Positions 52,039 to 60,839 of a stretch of DNA of 64,000 nucleotides are shown piece by piece. The notes below the pieces were generated by a model, which was not told the DNA's origin, ran no database searches, and saw only the letters and a list, made by a program, of their open reading frames with translations. This stretch comes from Blastococcus aurantiacus (GTDB lineage Bacteria > Actinomycetota > Actinomycetes > Mycobacteriales > Geodermatophilaceae). The stretch is from positions 620,001 to 684,000 of the forward strand of contig NZ_FNBT01000001.1 of NCBI RefSeq assembly GCF_900102425.1. The letters run 5' to 3'. The position numbers and the translations under genes were made by a program. Position 1 is the stretch's first letter, and each line of letters starts with the position of its first letter.

Positions 52039-52845
52039 TCAGGCCCCGAAGACGGAGTTGCCGACCCGGGGCCGGCGCGAGCTCGCGGACAGGTCACCGA
52101 GCCGCATGGGGCGGGTCAGCAGGTCGGCCTCGGCGTCGACGCGGCCGGCGCAGACCTCGGACCGCCCGTAGGACTCCTCGGGCCGGGCGCTGCGCGCCTG
52201 CGGGACCGACCACCCGGCGCCGACGTGCGGCCGCGCCGCGCGGCGCGACTCCGCTGTCGTCGCCGACTCCACAAGGTCCCGGTCGCCCTGGTCGGCGATC
52301 GCCGCGAAGATCTCCGTGTCCGCCGCCCGGTGCCGGCCCTCGTCACGGTCTGCGCGGTGCCGGCCGGGCGGGACCGCGACCTCGGCAGCGACGGCGACCT
52401 GGACGTCGGTGTCCTCGGGAGCCCGCCGGCGCCCGGCGGGGCGCGACACGGAGACGGTGGGCGCCACGGCGGCGGCACCTGCCACCGAGGGCGCCGGGGC
52501 CTCGTCCCGGATCATCGGCAGCGCAGCGGTCGTCGCCGCATCGATCGTGAGGGGGCGGCCCCGCATGGCGGAGATCGCCTGGGCGGGCGGGAGCTCCTGC
52601 TTCACCCGGGAGTCGATCCGGTTGGGCGCCGTGACCGGGGAGACCTGCTGTTCCGGCAGGCGGAGGGCGGCGAGATCGATCCACGCCGTCTCCTCGACAC
52701 CGCCGACGACCACCCGCACCCACATCTGGCAGGTCCCGGAGGCGTCGTGCCGCCAGCCGAGCAGCTCGCCGCGCCACCACGTCCCCGCCTGGTAGACCTC
52801 GACGGCCTGGGGGGAACTGGTGAACACAGCGGCTCGGCTGTCCAT
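52039..52845 (-). CDS. Hypothetical protein with small N-terminal beta domain
   Basis: A 268-residue soluble protein with no named family. Residues ~1-65 form a compact beta-like domain (VEVYQAGTWWRGELLGWRHD; CQMWVRVVVGGVEETAWIDLAALRLPE) resembling a small barrel that might bind nucleic acid or protein. The remainder is Ala/Pro/Arg-rich and probably disordered. It lies between nrdR and the SOS-controlled LysM gene on the same strand. The ATG at 52845 was chosen because the recognisable domain begins soon after; the longer upstream frame is not coding-like. Confidence 0.7.
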   Translation of the reverse strand: MDSRAAVFTSSPQAVEVYQAGTWWRGELLGWRHDASGTCQMWVRVVVGGVEETAWIDLAALRLPEQQVSPVTAPNRIDSRVKQELPPAQAISAMRGRPLTIDAATTAALPMIRDEAPAPSVAGAAAVAPTVSVSRPAGRRRAPEDTDVQVAVAAEVAVPPGRHRADRDEGRHRAADTEIFAAIADQGDRDLVESATTAESRRAARPHVGAGWSVPQARSARPEESYGRSEVCAGRVDAEADLLTRPMRLGDLSASSRRPRVGNSVFGA

Positions 52846-52988
52846 GGAACCTGACACGCGACGACCGTATGCGCTCGACCGGCCACTGTGGGTGAAGACG
52901 CCCGGGCTGATGATTGACGAACTCGCCGCCTCAGCTTGGCCAGGTGTTGCCCTGTCGCCCGGCCGGGCGGGAGGCGTGCTGCCCTCGC

Positions 52989-53567
52989 TCACGGGAGGAG
53001 GAGGACCTGACCCGGGACCACGACGGCGTCCGGCAGCTCGTTCAGCTCGCGGATGTCGGCGACGACGTCCCGGACGTCGTCCCCCTCGCCGGCGACGGCT
53101 GCTGCGATGGACCAGAGCGTGTCGCCCGGGTGCACGACGACGCTGCTCTCCCCCGCCAGGCGCAGGCCACCCTCGTCGTCCCCGGCGACGGCGGACCCCA
53201 CGCAGGACCCCACCGCGATCCCCACGGCCAGACCGAGCACCACGCCGAGCCGGCGCGCGCGGCGCGTGAGCCGGACGCCCGGGACGCTGCGCTCGTCGAC
53301 GGCGCGACCGGGGACGGCCGGGCGGCGGGGGCTCGCCGTGCCCGCCGGGAGGGGGCGGCGCAGCTGGTTCCCCGACGGCCGCGGGCGGGAGGCCGCGGCG
53401 TCCGCCGCCATCCGGCCGGCGCGCGCGGACGCGGCGGGGGTGCGAGGTGCCAGGTCCGGCACCGCCCGCAGCGTCCGCACACGACCGGACCCACTCGCAA
53501 GCGGCGGCCGCCACGGAGCCTGGACCGCCTCGTCGAACTCCACCACGGCCTGCGCCACGCCACCCAT
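52989..53567 (-). CDS. LysM membrane protein, SOS cell-division inhibitor candidate
   Basis: A 192-residue single-pass membrane protein. A long basic, disordered cytoplasmic part (residues ~1-105) leads to one helix at ~108-128 (LGVVLGLAVGIAVGSCVGSAVA). An extracytoplasmic LysM domain of ~50 residues follows (VVVHPGDTLWSIAAAVAGEGDDVRDVV). This order, divergent from lexA and with LexA boxes between, equals mycobacterial ChiZ (Rv2719c) and is analogous to YneA, which halt division during DNA damage. GGAGGAG precedes the ATG. Confidence 0.85.
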   Translation of the reverse strand: MGGVAQAVVEFDEAVQAPWRPPLASGSGRVRTLRAVPDLAPRTPAASARAGRMAADAAASRPRPSGNQLRRPLPAGTASPRRPAVPGRAVDERSVPGVRLTRRARRLGVVLGLAVGIAVGSCVGSAVAGDDEGGLRLAGESSVVVHPGDTLWSIAAAVAGEGDDVRDVVADIRELNELPDAVVVPGQVLLLP

Positions 53568-53601
53568 GACCACTCCTCCGACCTGCACCGTCGTCACCGT
53601 C

Positions 53602-53619
53602 TTCGAACGGCTGTTCGAA
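53602..53619. promoter_or_regulatory. LexA box 1 (LysM gene side)
   Basis: TTCGAAC-GGCT-GTTCGAA is a perfect 7-bp inverted repeat matching the actinobacterial and Bacillus-type SOS box CGAAC-N4-GTTCG. It lies 35 bases before the LysM gene and should make it DNA-damage inducible. Confidence 0.85.
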
Positions 53620-53683
53620 TCGAACGTCTGTGCGATGTCTACCGGAGACCACCGACAGAAGCGACCCGACACGGCGTCCCGGT

Positions 53684-53701
53684 TTCGAACAGGTGTTTGA
53701 A
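53684..53701. promoter_or_regulatory. LexA box 2 (lexA side)
   Basis: TTCGAAC-AGGT-GTTTGAA differs from a perfect SOS box by one base. It lies 75 bases before the lexA start and suits autorepression. Confidence 0.8.
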
Positions 53702-53775
53702 AGGTGCGGTGATCAGCGCTACGGTTCCGGGGACGCGACCAGCACGGCTGCACCGGCAGCCCGCGAGGAGGAGAC

Positions 53776-54543
53776 GTGGCGGAGACCAGCGGGACGTCGG
53801 GTGGCCGGCGGACGCGCAGCACGGCGACGGAACCGGACCGGGAGAACGGCACCGCGTCCGTGCGCTCCTTCCCCGACCGCGGCACCGACGGCGACGGGCT
53901 GACCCAGCGGCAGCGCCGGGTCCTGGAGGTCATCCGCGACTCCATCGACCGGCGCGGGTACCCCCCGTCGGTGCGCGAGATCGGCGAGGCGGTCGGTCTC
54001 TCCTCGGCCTCGTCGGTGGCCCACCAGCTCTCCGTGCTGCAGAAGAAGGGGTGGCTGCGGCGCGACCCGAACCGCCCCCGCGCGCTGGACGTCCGGCTCC
54101 CGGGCGACACCTCGCGCCCGACGGCGCCCCTCGCGGAGCCGGTGGCCGGCACCGACGAGCCGCTCGCGGCCCCGACCTACGTGCCGCTGGTCGGCCGGAT
54201 CGCCGCCGGTGGCCCGGTGCTCGCCGAGCAGGCGGTGGAGGACGTCTTCCCCCTCCCCCGCGAGCTGGTCGGCGAGGGGACGCTCTTCATGCTGAAGGTC
54301 GTCGGCGACTCGATGGTCGAGGCCGCCATCTGCGACGGCGACTGGGTGGTCGTGCGCCAGCAGCCCACCGCGGAGAACGGTGAGATCGTCGCCGCCATGA
54401 TCGACGGCGAGGCGACGGTCAAGACCTACAAGCGCCGGGACGGGCACGTCTGGCTGCTGCCGCACAACCCGGCCTACGAGCCGATCCCCGGCGACGACGC
54501 CACGGTCCTCGGCCGCGTCGTCTCGGTGCTGCGCAGGGTCTAG
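53776..54543 (+). CDS. lexA: LexA SOS repressor
   Basis: A 255-residue self-cleaving repressor. A disordered ~40-residue N-terminus precedes the winged helix ([40 protein letters not shown] in pieces at 42-81). The S24 protease domain has the cleavage bond Ala144-Gly145 in [10 protein letters not shown], catalytic Ser179 in GDSM and Lys216 in ATVKTYKR. RecA filaments trigger cleavage. The GTG start has GAGGAGGAG upstream. It probably represses itself and the divergent LysM gene through two boxes. Confidence 0.97.
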   Translation: MAETSGTSGGRRTRSTATEPDRENGTASVRSFPDRGTDGDGLTQRQRRVLEVIRDSIDRRGYPPSVREIGEAVGLSSASSVAHQLSVLQKKGWLRRDPNRPRALDVRLPGDTSRPTAPLAEPVAGTDEPLAAPTYVPLVGRIAAGGPVLAEQAVEDVFPLPRELVGEGTLFMLKVVGDSMVEAAICDGDWVVVRQQPTAENGEIVAAMIDGEATVKTYKRRDGHVWLLPHNPAYEPIPGDDATVLGRVVSVLRRV

Positions 54544-54556
54544 GGCTCTTGAGCTG

Positions 54557-54591
54557 CCGGAGTCCCGTCCGTCGTCCGGACGGGGCTCCGG
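54557..54591. terminator. Terminator hairpin after lexA
   Basis: A 15-bp stem (CCGGAGTCCCGTCCG and its complement with one wobble pair) around a five-base loop starts 14 bases after the lexA stop and also faces the end of the convergent gene. Confidence 0.75.
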
Positions 54592-54637
54592 TGGCACCGG
54601 TGTCCAGGACCGGTCGCAGGCCCGTCCAGCACAGGAC

Positions 54638-55708
54638 TCACGGCTTGGGTCGCCTGCGGAACTTCGCGCCCAGCCACACCACGACGGTCGCCACCGCGGC
54701 TGCGATCAGCGCCGAGGTCACCGGTGACCGACCCGAGCTGGTCAGGTCGCTGAGGCTGGGCACCGGGCCGTCCGACGGCTCGGCCGCCGGCGACGCCGAG
54801 CCGGCCGGGATCGGCACCACGACGACGTCCCCCGGCACGCCCTCGCTGGCGACCAGGAGCTGGGCGTTGTCCGCGGTGAAGCTGATCGCCTCGCCCTGCG
54901 GCGAGTCGGGCAGCGCCGTCCGCACCGGCGTGCCGGCCAGTGCCCCCACGACGTCGGAGCCGACCAGCGGCCACACGTAGGCGTCGGTGTACGTGCGCAG
55001 CGCCAGGGCGTGCCCGTCCCCCGCCACCGCTCCCCCGGTGACGAGCAACTGCCCCGCCCGGCCGACCGGGCCGCCAGCGGTGCCGGTGAGCGTCATGTTG
55101 ACCGTCGCCACCCGCTCCATGGGCACGGTCGCCTCGGCCGAGACAGGAGCGGTGGGCCGGTAGACGCCACTGGACCCGAGCACCTCCTTGGTGACCAGGT
55201 ACGGCGTGCCGTCCGGGGCCAGCAGCAGCGCTTCCGAGTCGTGGGCACCGTCGGGGTAGCTGAGCCGGTGCACCACGGCCGAGCCGTTCGGTCGCAGCGC
55301 GATCAGCGCGACGGTCGCGCGGGTGGCGTTGTTGTCGCCGGCGTCGGCCAGCCAGATGGTGCCGTCGGCCCCGAGCGCGAGGTCCTCGGGGTCGTAGGGG
55401 TCGACATCGGCGGTGCGCGTCTCCAGCACCTGGCACCCGCCGTCGAGCACGGTGACGCTCACCCGATCGCCGCCGTCGTTCATGACGAGCATGCGCTCCC
55501 CGAGGTCGACGAGGCCGGAGATCTCGGCCAGCGCCGGCTCGGTGATCGAGCAGCGGACCGCCGGTGCAGCCGGCTCCTCGGCGGCCGCGACACCGGCAGC
55601 ACCGACGGGCAGCACGACGCCGAGGAGGACCGCCACGCCGAGGGGGAACGCCCGGGTGGCACGCCGTCCTGCGATGCCGCTACGCGGTCTGCCGGCCTGC
55701 TCGGGCAC
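54638..55708 (-). CDS. Exported beta-propeller-like protein with C-terminal membrane anchor
   Basis: A 356-residue extracytoplasmic protein. A signal peptide runs to about residue 43 (FPLGVAVLLGVVLPVGAAGVAAAEE). The body has strand repeats such as LVDLGERMLVMNDGGDRVSV, PEDLALGADGTIWLADAGDN and SEALLLAPDGTPYLVTKE, like a beta-propeller. A Ser/Pro linker leads to a final helix (VTSALIAAAVATVVVWLGAKF) and a basic tail. No catalytic site is clear. It starts at GTG and overlaps the PAP2 gene by 29 bases. Confidence 0.78.
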   Translation of the reverse strand: MPEQAGRPRSGIAGRRATRAFPLGVAVLLGVVLPVGAAGVAAAEEPAAPAVRCSITEPALAEISGLVDLGERMLVMNDGGDRVSVTVLDGGCQVLETRTADVDPYDPEDLALGADGTIWLADAGDNNATRATVALIALRPNGSAVVHRLSYPDGAHDSEALLLAPDGTPYLVTKEVLGSSGVYRPTAPVSAEATVPMERVATVNMTLTGTAGGPVGRAGQLLVTGGAVAGDGHALALRTYTDAYVWPLVGSDVVGALAGTPVRTALPDSPQGEAISFTADNAQLLVASEGVPGDVVVVPIPAGSASPAAEPSDGPVPSLSDLTSSGRSPVTSALIAAAVATVVVWLGAKFRRRPKP

Positions 55709-56402
55709 GGACCCAGCGTGACAGAACGAATGCGTCCAGTGCGTGAACCACGCCCAGCAGCAGGATGCCCACGGCCGCGCCCACCACGGCGTCGGTGACC
55801 CAGTGGAAGTCCAGCGAGATCATCGACAGCCCGGTGAGCACCGGCCCCACGACGCTCAGCCACCAGAAGAGGCGCTGCACCCGGGCGGGCAGTCCGTACT
55901 CCACGGCCTGCCACCGGGCCACGCCCCACATGAGCACGGCGTTGGCGACGTGCCCCGACGGGAACGACGCGCCGTCGTCGTGGAAGAAGTAGCTGCCGGG
56001 ATAGCGGGGGGCGGTGCGGCCGGTCCCGTACTTGAGCGCGTACACCGCTCCGGTCAGCAGCACCACGGCCACCAGCACGCGGAGCAGCGGCAGCACGGTC
56101 CGCCGGGTCCAGGCCAGGTAGCCGACCAGGCCCGCGAGGACCACCAGGATGGTGACCCGCCCACCGAGCTGGGTCACGAGCCAGACCAGCGGGTAGGCCG
56201 CCGAGTCGGCGAGACCCCAGCCCTTGACGACGTCGGACACCCGCACGTCGAAACGCTCGGTGGCGCCGTAGGTGAGCAGGTCCAGGGTCACGAGCCCACC
56301 GACGACCAGGGCGGCGAGCATCGCCCACCACGACGGCCGGCCCACCGGCGTCCCCGAGGTGCTCCCTCGGGGGCCGGCGTCGTGCACCACGCCGCTCGTC
56401 AC
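55680..56402 (-). CDS. PAP2 family phosphatase
   Basis: A 240-residue membrane phosphatase with about six helices. The three PAP2 motifs are intact: KYGTGRTAPRYP (KX6RP-like), SFPSGHVAN (PSGH with catalytic His) and SLDFHWVTDAVVG (the second catalytic His). It should dephosphorylate a lipid phosphate, for example phosphatidic acid or undecaprenyl pyrophosphate, on the outer face of the membrane. GTG start, with no strong ribosome site. Confidence 0.9.
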   Translation of the reverse strand: MTSGVVHDAGPRGSTSGTPVGRPSWWAMLAALVVGGLVTLDLLTYGATERFDVRVSDVVKGWGLADSAAYPLVWLVTQLGGRVTILVVLAGLVGYLAWTRRTVLPLLRVLVAVVLLTGAVYALKYGTGRTAPRYPGSYFFHDDGASFPSGHVANAVLMWGVARWQAVEYGLPARVQRLFWWLSVVGPVLTGLSMISLDFHWVTDAVVGAAVGILLLGVVHALDAFVLSRWVRARAGRQTA

Positions 56403-56466
56403 CGGGTCACCGTACCGGTCCGTGACCTGCCTGTGATCCGGCCGAGCCGGGCGCCGCGCGGACCGG

Positions 56467-57930
56467 TCAGCCGACCGGCGCCCCGAACTCCTCGAGCGCC
56501 GCGGCCAGTGCGCCGTCCACGCGGGCGGTGAGCCGGGTGCCGCCGGCCTCGTGCGCCTCGGCGAGCACTTCGCCGTCCCGGTGCACCCGGGCCACGAGGT
56601 CCCCGCGGTCGTAGGGCACCAGCACGTCGACGTCGACGTCGGGGTGCGGGAGCCGGGCCGCGATCAGCTCGCGCAGCTCGTCCATGCCCGCACCCGTCCG
56701 CGCCGAGACCCACACGGCCTTGGGCAGGGCCTGGCGCAGGGTGAGGATCGACTCCTCGTCCATGGCGTCGACCTTGTTCACGACGATCACCTCGGGCACC
56801 GACGAGGCGTCGATGTCCTGCAGGACGACGTGGACGGCGTTGATCTGACCGAGCGGGTCGGGGTCGGAACCGTCGACGACGTGCAGCAGCAGATCGGCGG
56901 CGGCCACCTCCTCCAGCGTCGACCGGAACGCGTCGACCAGCTGGTGCGGCAGGTGCCGGACGAACCCGACGGTGTCGGTCAGCGTGTACTCGCGGCCGTC
57001 GGGGCCCTCGGCCCGGCGGACGGTGGGGTCCAGGGTGGCGAACAGCGCGTTCTCCACCAGGACCCCTGCGCCGGTGAGCTGGTTGAGCAGGCTGGACTTG
57101 CCGGCGTTGGTGTACCCGGCGATCGCCACGGACGGCGTCGCGTTGCGGTCCCGGCTGTTGCGCTGGGTCGCGCGGGCCGTCGCCATGCCGGCGATCTCGC
57201 GGCGCAGCTTGCTGACCCGGGTCCGGATGCGCCGCCGGTCGGTCTCGATCTTGGTCTCACCGGGGCCACGGGTACCGATACCGCCACCGCCGGCCACACG
57301 ACCACCGGCCTGCCGGGACAGCGACTCACCCCAGCCACGCAGTCGAGGCAGCATGTACTGCATCTGCGCCAGCTCGACCTGGGCCTTGCCCTCCCGGCTG
57401 GTGGCGTGCTGGGCGAAGATGTCCAAGATCAGCGCGGTCCGGTCGACGACCTTGACCTTGAGCACCTTCTCCAGCTGGTTGAGCTGGCCGGGGGTGAGCT
57501 CCCCGTCGCAGATCACGGTGTCGGCGCCGGTCGCGGCGACGATGTCGCGGATCTCGTTGGCCTTGCCCGAGCCGACGTAGGTGGCGGCGTCCGGCTTGTC
57601 CCGTCGCTGGCTCACGGCCTCGAGGACCTCGGAACCGGCGGTCTCGGCCAGCGCCGCGAGCTCGGCGAGCGAGCGGTCGGCGTCGACCTGCGTCCCCTCG
57701 GTCCAGACTCCGACGAGCACCACGCGCTCGAGGCGCAGCTGCCGGTACTCGACCTCGGTGACGTCGGCCAGCTCGGTGCCCAGCCCGGCCACGCGGCGCA
57801 GCGCGCCACGGGCCTCGAGGGCGTAGGAACCGGTGGTGTCGTCCTTCCCCTCCCGGCGGTCGGCGGCGGGGGCAGGACGGGTCGAGGGGGCGGTGGGCTC
57901 CTCGACGGGGGTGTTCGCGGCGGTCGTCAT
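56467..57930 (-). CDS. hflX: GTPase HflX
   Basis: A 487-residue ribosome-associated GTPase that splits stalled or heat-damaged ribosomes. The N-terminal HflX domain (ATYVGSGKANEIRDIV; ICDGELTPGQLNQLEKVL) is followed by the coiled-coil and glycine loop GGGGIGTRGPGETKIETDRR. The G domain carries GYTNAGKS (P-loop), the switch DPTVR, DTVGF (G3) and NKVD (G4). The ATG at 57930 has GGAG just before it. A disordered ~40-residue N-terminus is typical in actinobacteria. Confidence 0.95.
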   Translation of the reverse strand: MTTAANTPVEEPTAPSTRPAPAADRREGKDDTTGSYALEARGALRRVAGLGTELADVTEVEYRQLRLERVVLVGVWTEGTQVDADRSLAELAALAETAGSEVLEAVSQRRDKPDAATYVGSGKANEIRDIVAATGADTVICDGELTPGQLNQLEKVLKVKVVDRTALILDIFAQHATSREGKAQVELAQMQYMLPRLRGWGESLSRQAGGRVAGGGGIGTRGPGETKIETDRRRIRTRVSKLRREIAGMATARATQRNSRDRNATPSVAIAGYTNAGKSSLLNQLTGAGVLVENALFATLDPTVRRAEGPDGREYTLTDTVGFVRHLPHQLVDAFRSTLEEVAAADLLLHVVDGSDPDPLGQINAVHVVLQDIDASSVPEVIVVNKVDAMDEESILTLRQALPKAVWVSARTGAGMDELRELIAARLPHPDVDVDVLVPYDRGDLVARVHRDGEVLAEAHEAGGTRLTARVDGALAAALEEFGAPVG

Positions 57931-58072
57931 CGTCTCCAGCGTGGCACGGTCTGCGGCAGGTAGCACCTGAGTTGTCATCACCGGGCACAACGCCGGGAGG
58001 GCCCCGGTGCATCCCGATCCGGTGCGCGGGTACGGCCTTTCGGAACGAGATCCCGCACACGAGGAGGAACCG

Positions 58073-58282
58073 ATGAGCAGCACCGGATCGAGCAGCGTGG
58101 GTTCGAACAGCGAGCTCGAGGACCCGGGCCGGGAGCCGAAGGGCATCGGCGGGCCGCCCCGCAACCCCATGGGCGGTGGCCCCGACCAGGACAGCGGTCG
58201 GGGCGAACCGACCGGCAGCCCGGGCACCGAGGGCCAGTCGATGATGCCGGAGTCGCCGACCGACGACGACGACCGCGTCTGA
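58073..58282 (+). CDS. Small disordered acidic protein
   Basis: A 69-residue protein rich in Gly, Ser, Pro and Asp, with a Ser-rich start (SSTGSSSVGSNSELEDPG) and an acidic end (SPTDDDDRV). It has no hydrophobic core and should be unfolded. The strong GAGGAGGAAC ribosome site favours real translation. It lies between hflX and dapF on the opposite strand. Function unknown. Confidence 0.65.
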   Translation: MSSTGSSSVGSNSELEDPGREPKGIGGPPRNPMGGGPDQDSGRGEPTGSPGTEGQSMMPESPTDDDDRV

Positions 58283-58285
58283 GCC

Positions 58286-59158
58286 TCAGGCCCCCAGCCA
58301 CTCCTGCGACAGCGAGCCGGCCGCCACCAGCACCGCGGGGCCGGTGAGCACCGTCGTCCGGGGGTCGATCTGCACCGACAGGCGACCCCCGGGCACGTCG
58401 ACGACGACGGTGCCCTCGGTCCGGCCGGCATGGGTGAGCGCGGCGTAGGCCGCCGCGCAGGCACCGGTGCCGCACGAGCGCGTCTCCCCCACGCCTCGCT
58501 CGTGGACCCGCATGCGGATGTGGGTGCCGGGCTCCAGCTCGTTGATCAGCTCGACGTTGACGCCCTCGGGGAACAGCGCGGCGTCGAACGCGGGCTCGCG
58601 GGTGAGGTCGAGGCCGTCGACGTCGACGTCGGTGAGGGCGGCCAGGTGCGGGTTGCCCATCGAGATCGCGAGCCCGGGGAAGGTGTGGCCGTCGAGGTCG
58701 GCCGACCCGCGGCCGAACTCGCGGGCGGGACCCATGTCGACCCAGTAGCCGCCGCCCTCGGCCGCCCCCACGCGGCGCGGTCCTCCGCGGGTGCCCACCA
58801 GGAGGCCCTCGATGCACGCCGCCCGGTCGAGCAGCCCCTCGCTGATCAGCGCGTGGAGGAACAGCCGGATGCCGTTGCCGCACATCTCCGCGAAGGAGCC
58901 GTCGGCGTTGCGGTGGTCCATGAACCACTCGCAGGCGGCGAGGTCCGCGCCCAGCACCGCCGGGGCGTCGGGTACGTGCGCGGTGCGCACGAGGCGCAGC
59001 ACGCCGTCGCCACCGAGTCCGGCACGGCGGTCGCACAGCCGGCGCACCAGAGCCGCGTCCAGGCGCGCCTCGGGCCACACCGTCCCGTCGGGGTCGGGCA
59101 GCACGACGAAGTCGTTCTCGGTGCCGTGCCCGATCAGCACGCGCGGGGAGGCGGTCAC
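58286..59158 (-). CDS. dapF: Diaminopimelate epimerase
   Basis: A 290-residue enzyme converting LL- to meso-diaminopimelate for lysine and peptidoglycan synthesis. The two catalytic cysteines are Cys93 in [10 protein letters not shown] and Cys229 in [18 protein letters not shown] near the start and MGNPHLAAL in the middle are family blocks. The GTG overlaps the miaA stop by four bases, so miaA and dapF are coupled, as in mycobacteria. Confidence 0.97.
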   Translation of the reverse strand: MTASPRVLIGHGTENDFVVLPDPDGTVWPEARLDAALVRRLCDRRAGLGGDGVLRLVRTAHVPDAPAVLGADLAACEWFMDHRNADGSFAEMCGNGIRLFLHALISEGLLDRAACIEGLLVGTRGGPRRVGAAEGGGYWVDMGPAREFGRGSADLDGHTFPGLAISMGNPHLAALTDVDVDGLDLTREPAFDAALFPEGVNVELINELEPGTHIRMRVHERGVGETRSCGTGACAAAYAALTHAGRTEGTVVVDVPGGRLSVQIDPRTTVLTGPAVLVAAGSLSQEWLGA

Positions 59159-60078
59159 GGGCCGATCGTACGGTCGGCGATCACGCCGGCCGCCGCGTCG
59201 AGCAGGTCGGGCCGGGCGGCGTCGAGCCAGGTGGTGGCGGCGTCACGGCGGAACCAGGAGCGCTGCCGGCGGACGAAGCGGCGGGTGGTGACGACCGTCC
59301 GTTCCCGCGCCTCCGCCGGGCTGAGGGCGCCGTCGAGCTGGGCCAGCACCTGCGCGTAGCCCAGCGCGCGCGAGGCCGTGGGCCCCTCGCGCAGGCCGTC
59401 GGCGGCGAGCGCCTCCACCTCCGCGACCAGCCCCCGGTCCCACATCCGGTCCACCCGCAGGGCGATCCGCTCGTCGAGCTCGGCGGGTTCCCGGTCCAGG
59501 CCGAGCACCACCGCCGGGTAGTGCGGCACCGGGTCGGGCATCGTGGCGCGGAAGGGTGCGCCGGTGATCTCGACGACCTCGAGGGCCCGCACGATGCGCC
59601 GTCCGTTGCCGGGCAGGACGGCGGCCGCCGCGGCCGGGTCGACCGTGGCCAACCGGGAGTGGAGCGCGGCCGGACCCAGCTCGGCGAGCTCCGCCTCCAG
59701 CCGCGCCCGCACGCCGGCGTCGGTGCCCGGGAAGTCCAGCTCGTCCAGGACCGCCCGGACGTACAGCCCGGACCCCCCGACGAGCAACGGGACGACGCCC
59801 GCGGCCCGCAGCCGGTCGATCTCCGCCCGCGCCCGCTGCCGGTACTCGGCCACCGACGCCGGCTCGCGCACGTGCCACAGGTCCAGCAGGTGGTGCGGCA
59901 CCCCGCCCCGCTCGGCGGCGTCGGGCTTGGCCGTGCCGATGTCCATGCCCCGGTAGAGCTGCATGGAGTCGGCGTTGACCACCTCGCCGCCGAGCCGGCG
60001 GGCCAGCTCCACGGCGAGGGCGGTCTTGCCGGTGGCGGTCGGCCCGACGACGGCCACCACCGGCGGCGCCTCGCTCAC
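59155..60078 (-). CDS. miaA: tRNA dimethylallyltransferase
   Basis: A 307-residue enzyme that adds a dimethylallyl group to A37 of tRNAs reading U-starting codons; MiaB, encoded nearby, can then methylthiolate it. P-loop [15 protein letters not shown] lies at residues ~10-24, followed by [32 protein letters not shown] and [16 protein letters not shown]. The C-terminal tRNA-binding part includes [17 protein letters not shown] start overlapping the preceding gene by four bases. Confidence 0.96.
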   Translation of the reverse strand: MSEAPPVVAVVGPTATGKTALAVELARRLGGEVVNADSMQLYRGMDIGTAKPDAAERGGVPHHLLDLWHVREPASVAEYRQRARAEIDRLRAAGVVPLLVGGSGLYVRAVLDELDFPGTDAGVRARLEAELAELGPAALHSRLATVDPAAAAAVLPGNGRRIVRALEVVEITGAPFRATMPDPVPHYPAVVLGLDREPAELDERIALRVDRMWDRGLVAEVEALAADGLREGPTASRALGYAQVLAQLDGALSPAEARERTVVTTRRFVRRQRSWFRRDAATTWLDAARPDLLDAAAGVIADRTIGP

Positions 60079-60800
60079 TGCGGCGTCCACTCGGCCACGA
60101 GGTAGCCGACGCCGAACGGGGCGACGTCGGCGTGCAGCCGGCCGGACACCGCGCATCCGGCCAGCGCGCCGCCCACGGCCCGCCACACCGGCACCCCGGC
60201 GGCCAGCAGCCGCTCCCCCTCGGCCGCGTCCAGACCCGCGAGCGCGGCGGTGTCCCCGTCCGCCAGCGCCGTGGCGACGGCGGCGTCGAAGGGCGCGGCC
60301 CGGTCGTCGAGGTAGCCCGGCGCCTTGACCCCGCGGCGCGCCGATCCGTCGGCCAGTGCGAGCACCCCGACCGGCTCGGCGCTCTCCGCGAGCACGCGGG
60401 CCAGCTCACCGGGCCCGACGCCGATCCGCCCGCCCCGGTACGCGACCTCGTCCAGCAGCCAGGCGCCCACGGCGAACTCCGGCCCGGCGACCCCCGGCCG
60501 CGCTGCCGGCGGGCCCGCGAAGGGCACGTCGAGCTCGAAGCCCAGGCCGTGCAGCCGGGCGACGTCGCCTTCGCCGTAGCGCGCCCCCGCCGGGGCCCCG
60601 CCCGCCACCACGACGACGGAGTCCGGACCGCTCGCGAGCATCGCGGCGACGGCGGCGAGGCAGGCGCCGCGCAGCTCGGTCGTCTCCGGCGACGGGCCGC
60701 CCTCGACCGCGGGCAGGAGCAGCGGCGCGGAGGGGCAGAAGGCGACGGGAGGGCCACTCGGGCTGGAGGAGAGGGACGGTCCTCCGGATTCGCGGCTCAC
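60075..60800 (-). CDS. Class III extradiol dioxygenase-like protein
   Basis: A 241-residue protein resembling the LigB/class III extradiol dioxygenase fold ([48 protein letters not shown]). The iron-ligand histidines of true dioxygenases are not evident at the expected sites, so catalysis is doubtful. The same gene precedes miaA in mycobacteria (Rv2728c position). The GTG start is divergent from the DUF349 gene by 39 bases. Confidence 0.82.
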   Translation of the reverse strand: MSRESGGPSLSSSPSGPPVAFCPSAPLLLPAVEGGPSPETTELRGACLAAVAAMLASGPDSVVVVAGGAPAGARYGEGDVARLHGLGFELDVPFAGPPAARPGVAGPEFAVGAWLLDEVAYRGGRIGVGPGELARVLAESAEPVGVLALADGSARRGVKAPGYLDDRAAPFDAAVATALADGDTAALAGLDAAEGERLLAAGVPVWRAVGGALAGCAVSGRLHADVAPFGVGYLVAEWTPQ

Positions 60801-60839
60801 GCCCTCAGTCTCGCCGATGCGACGTGGGACACTGCCCAC

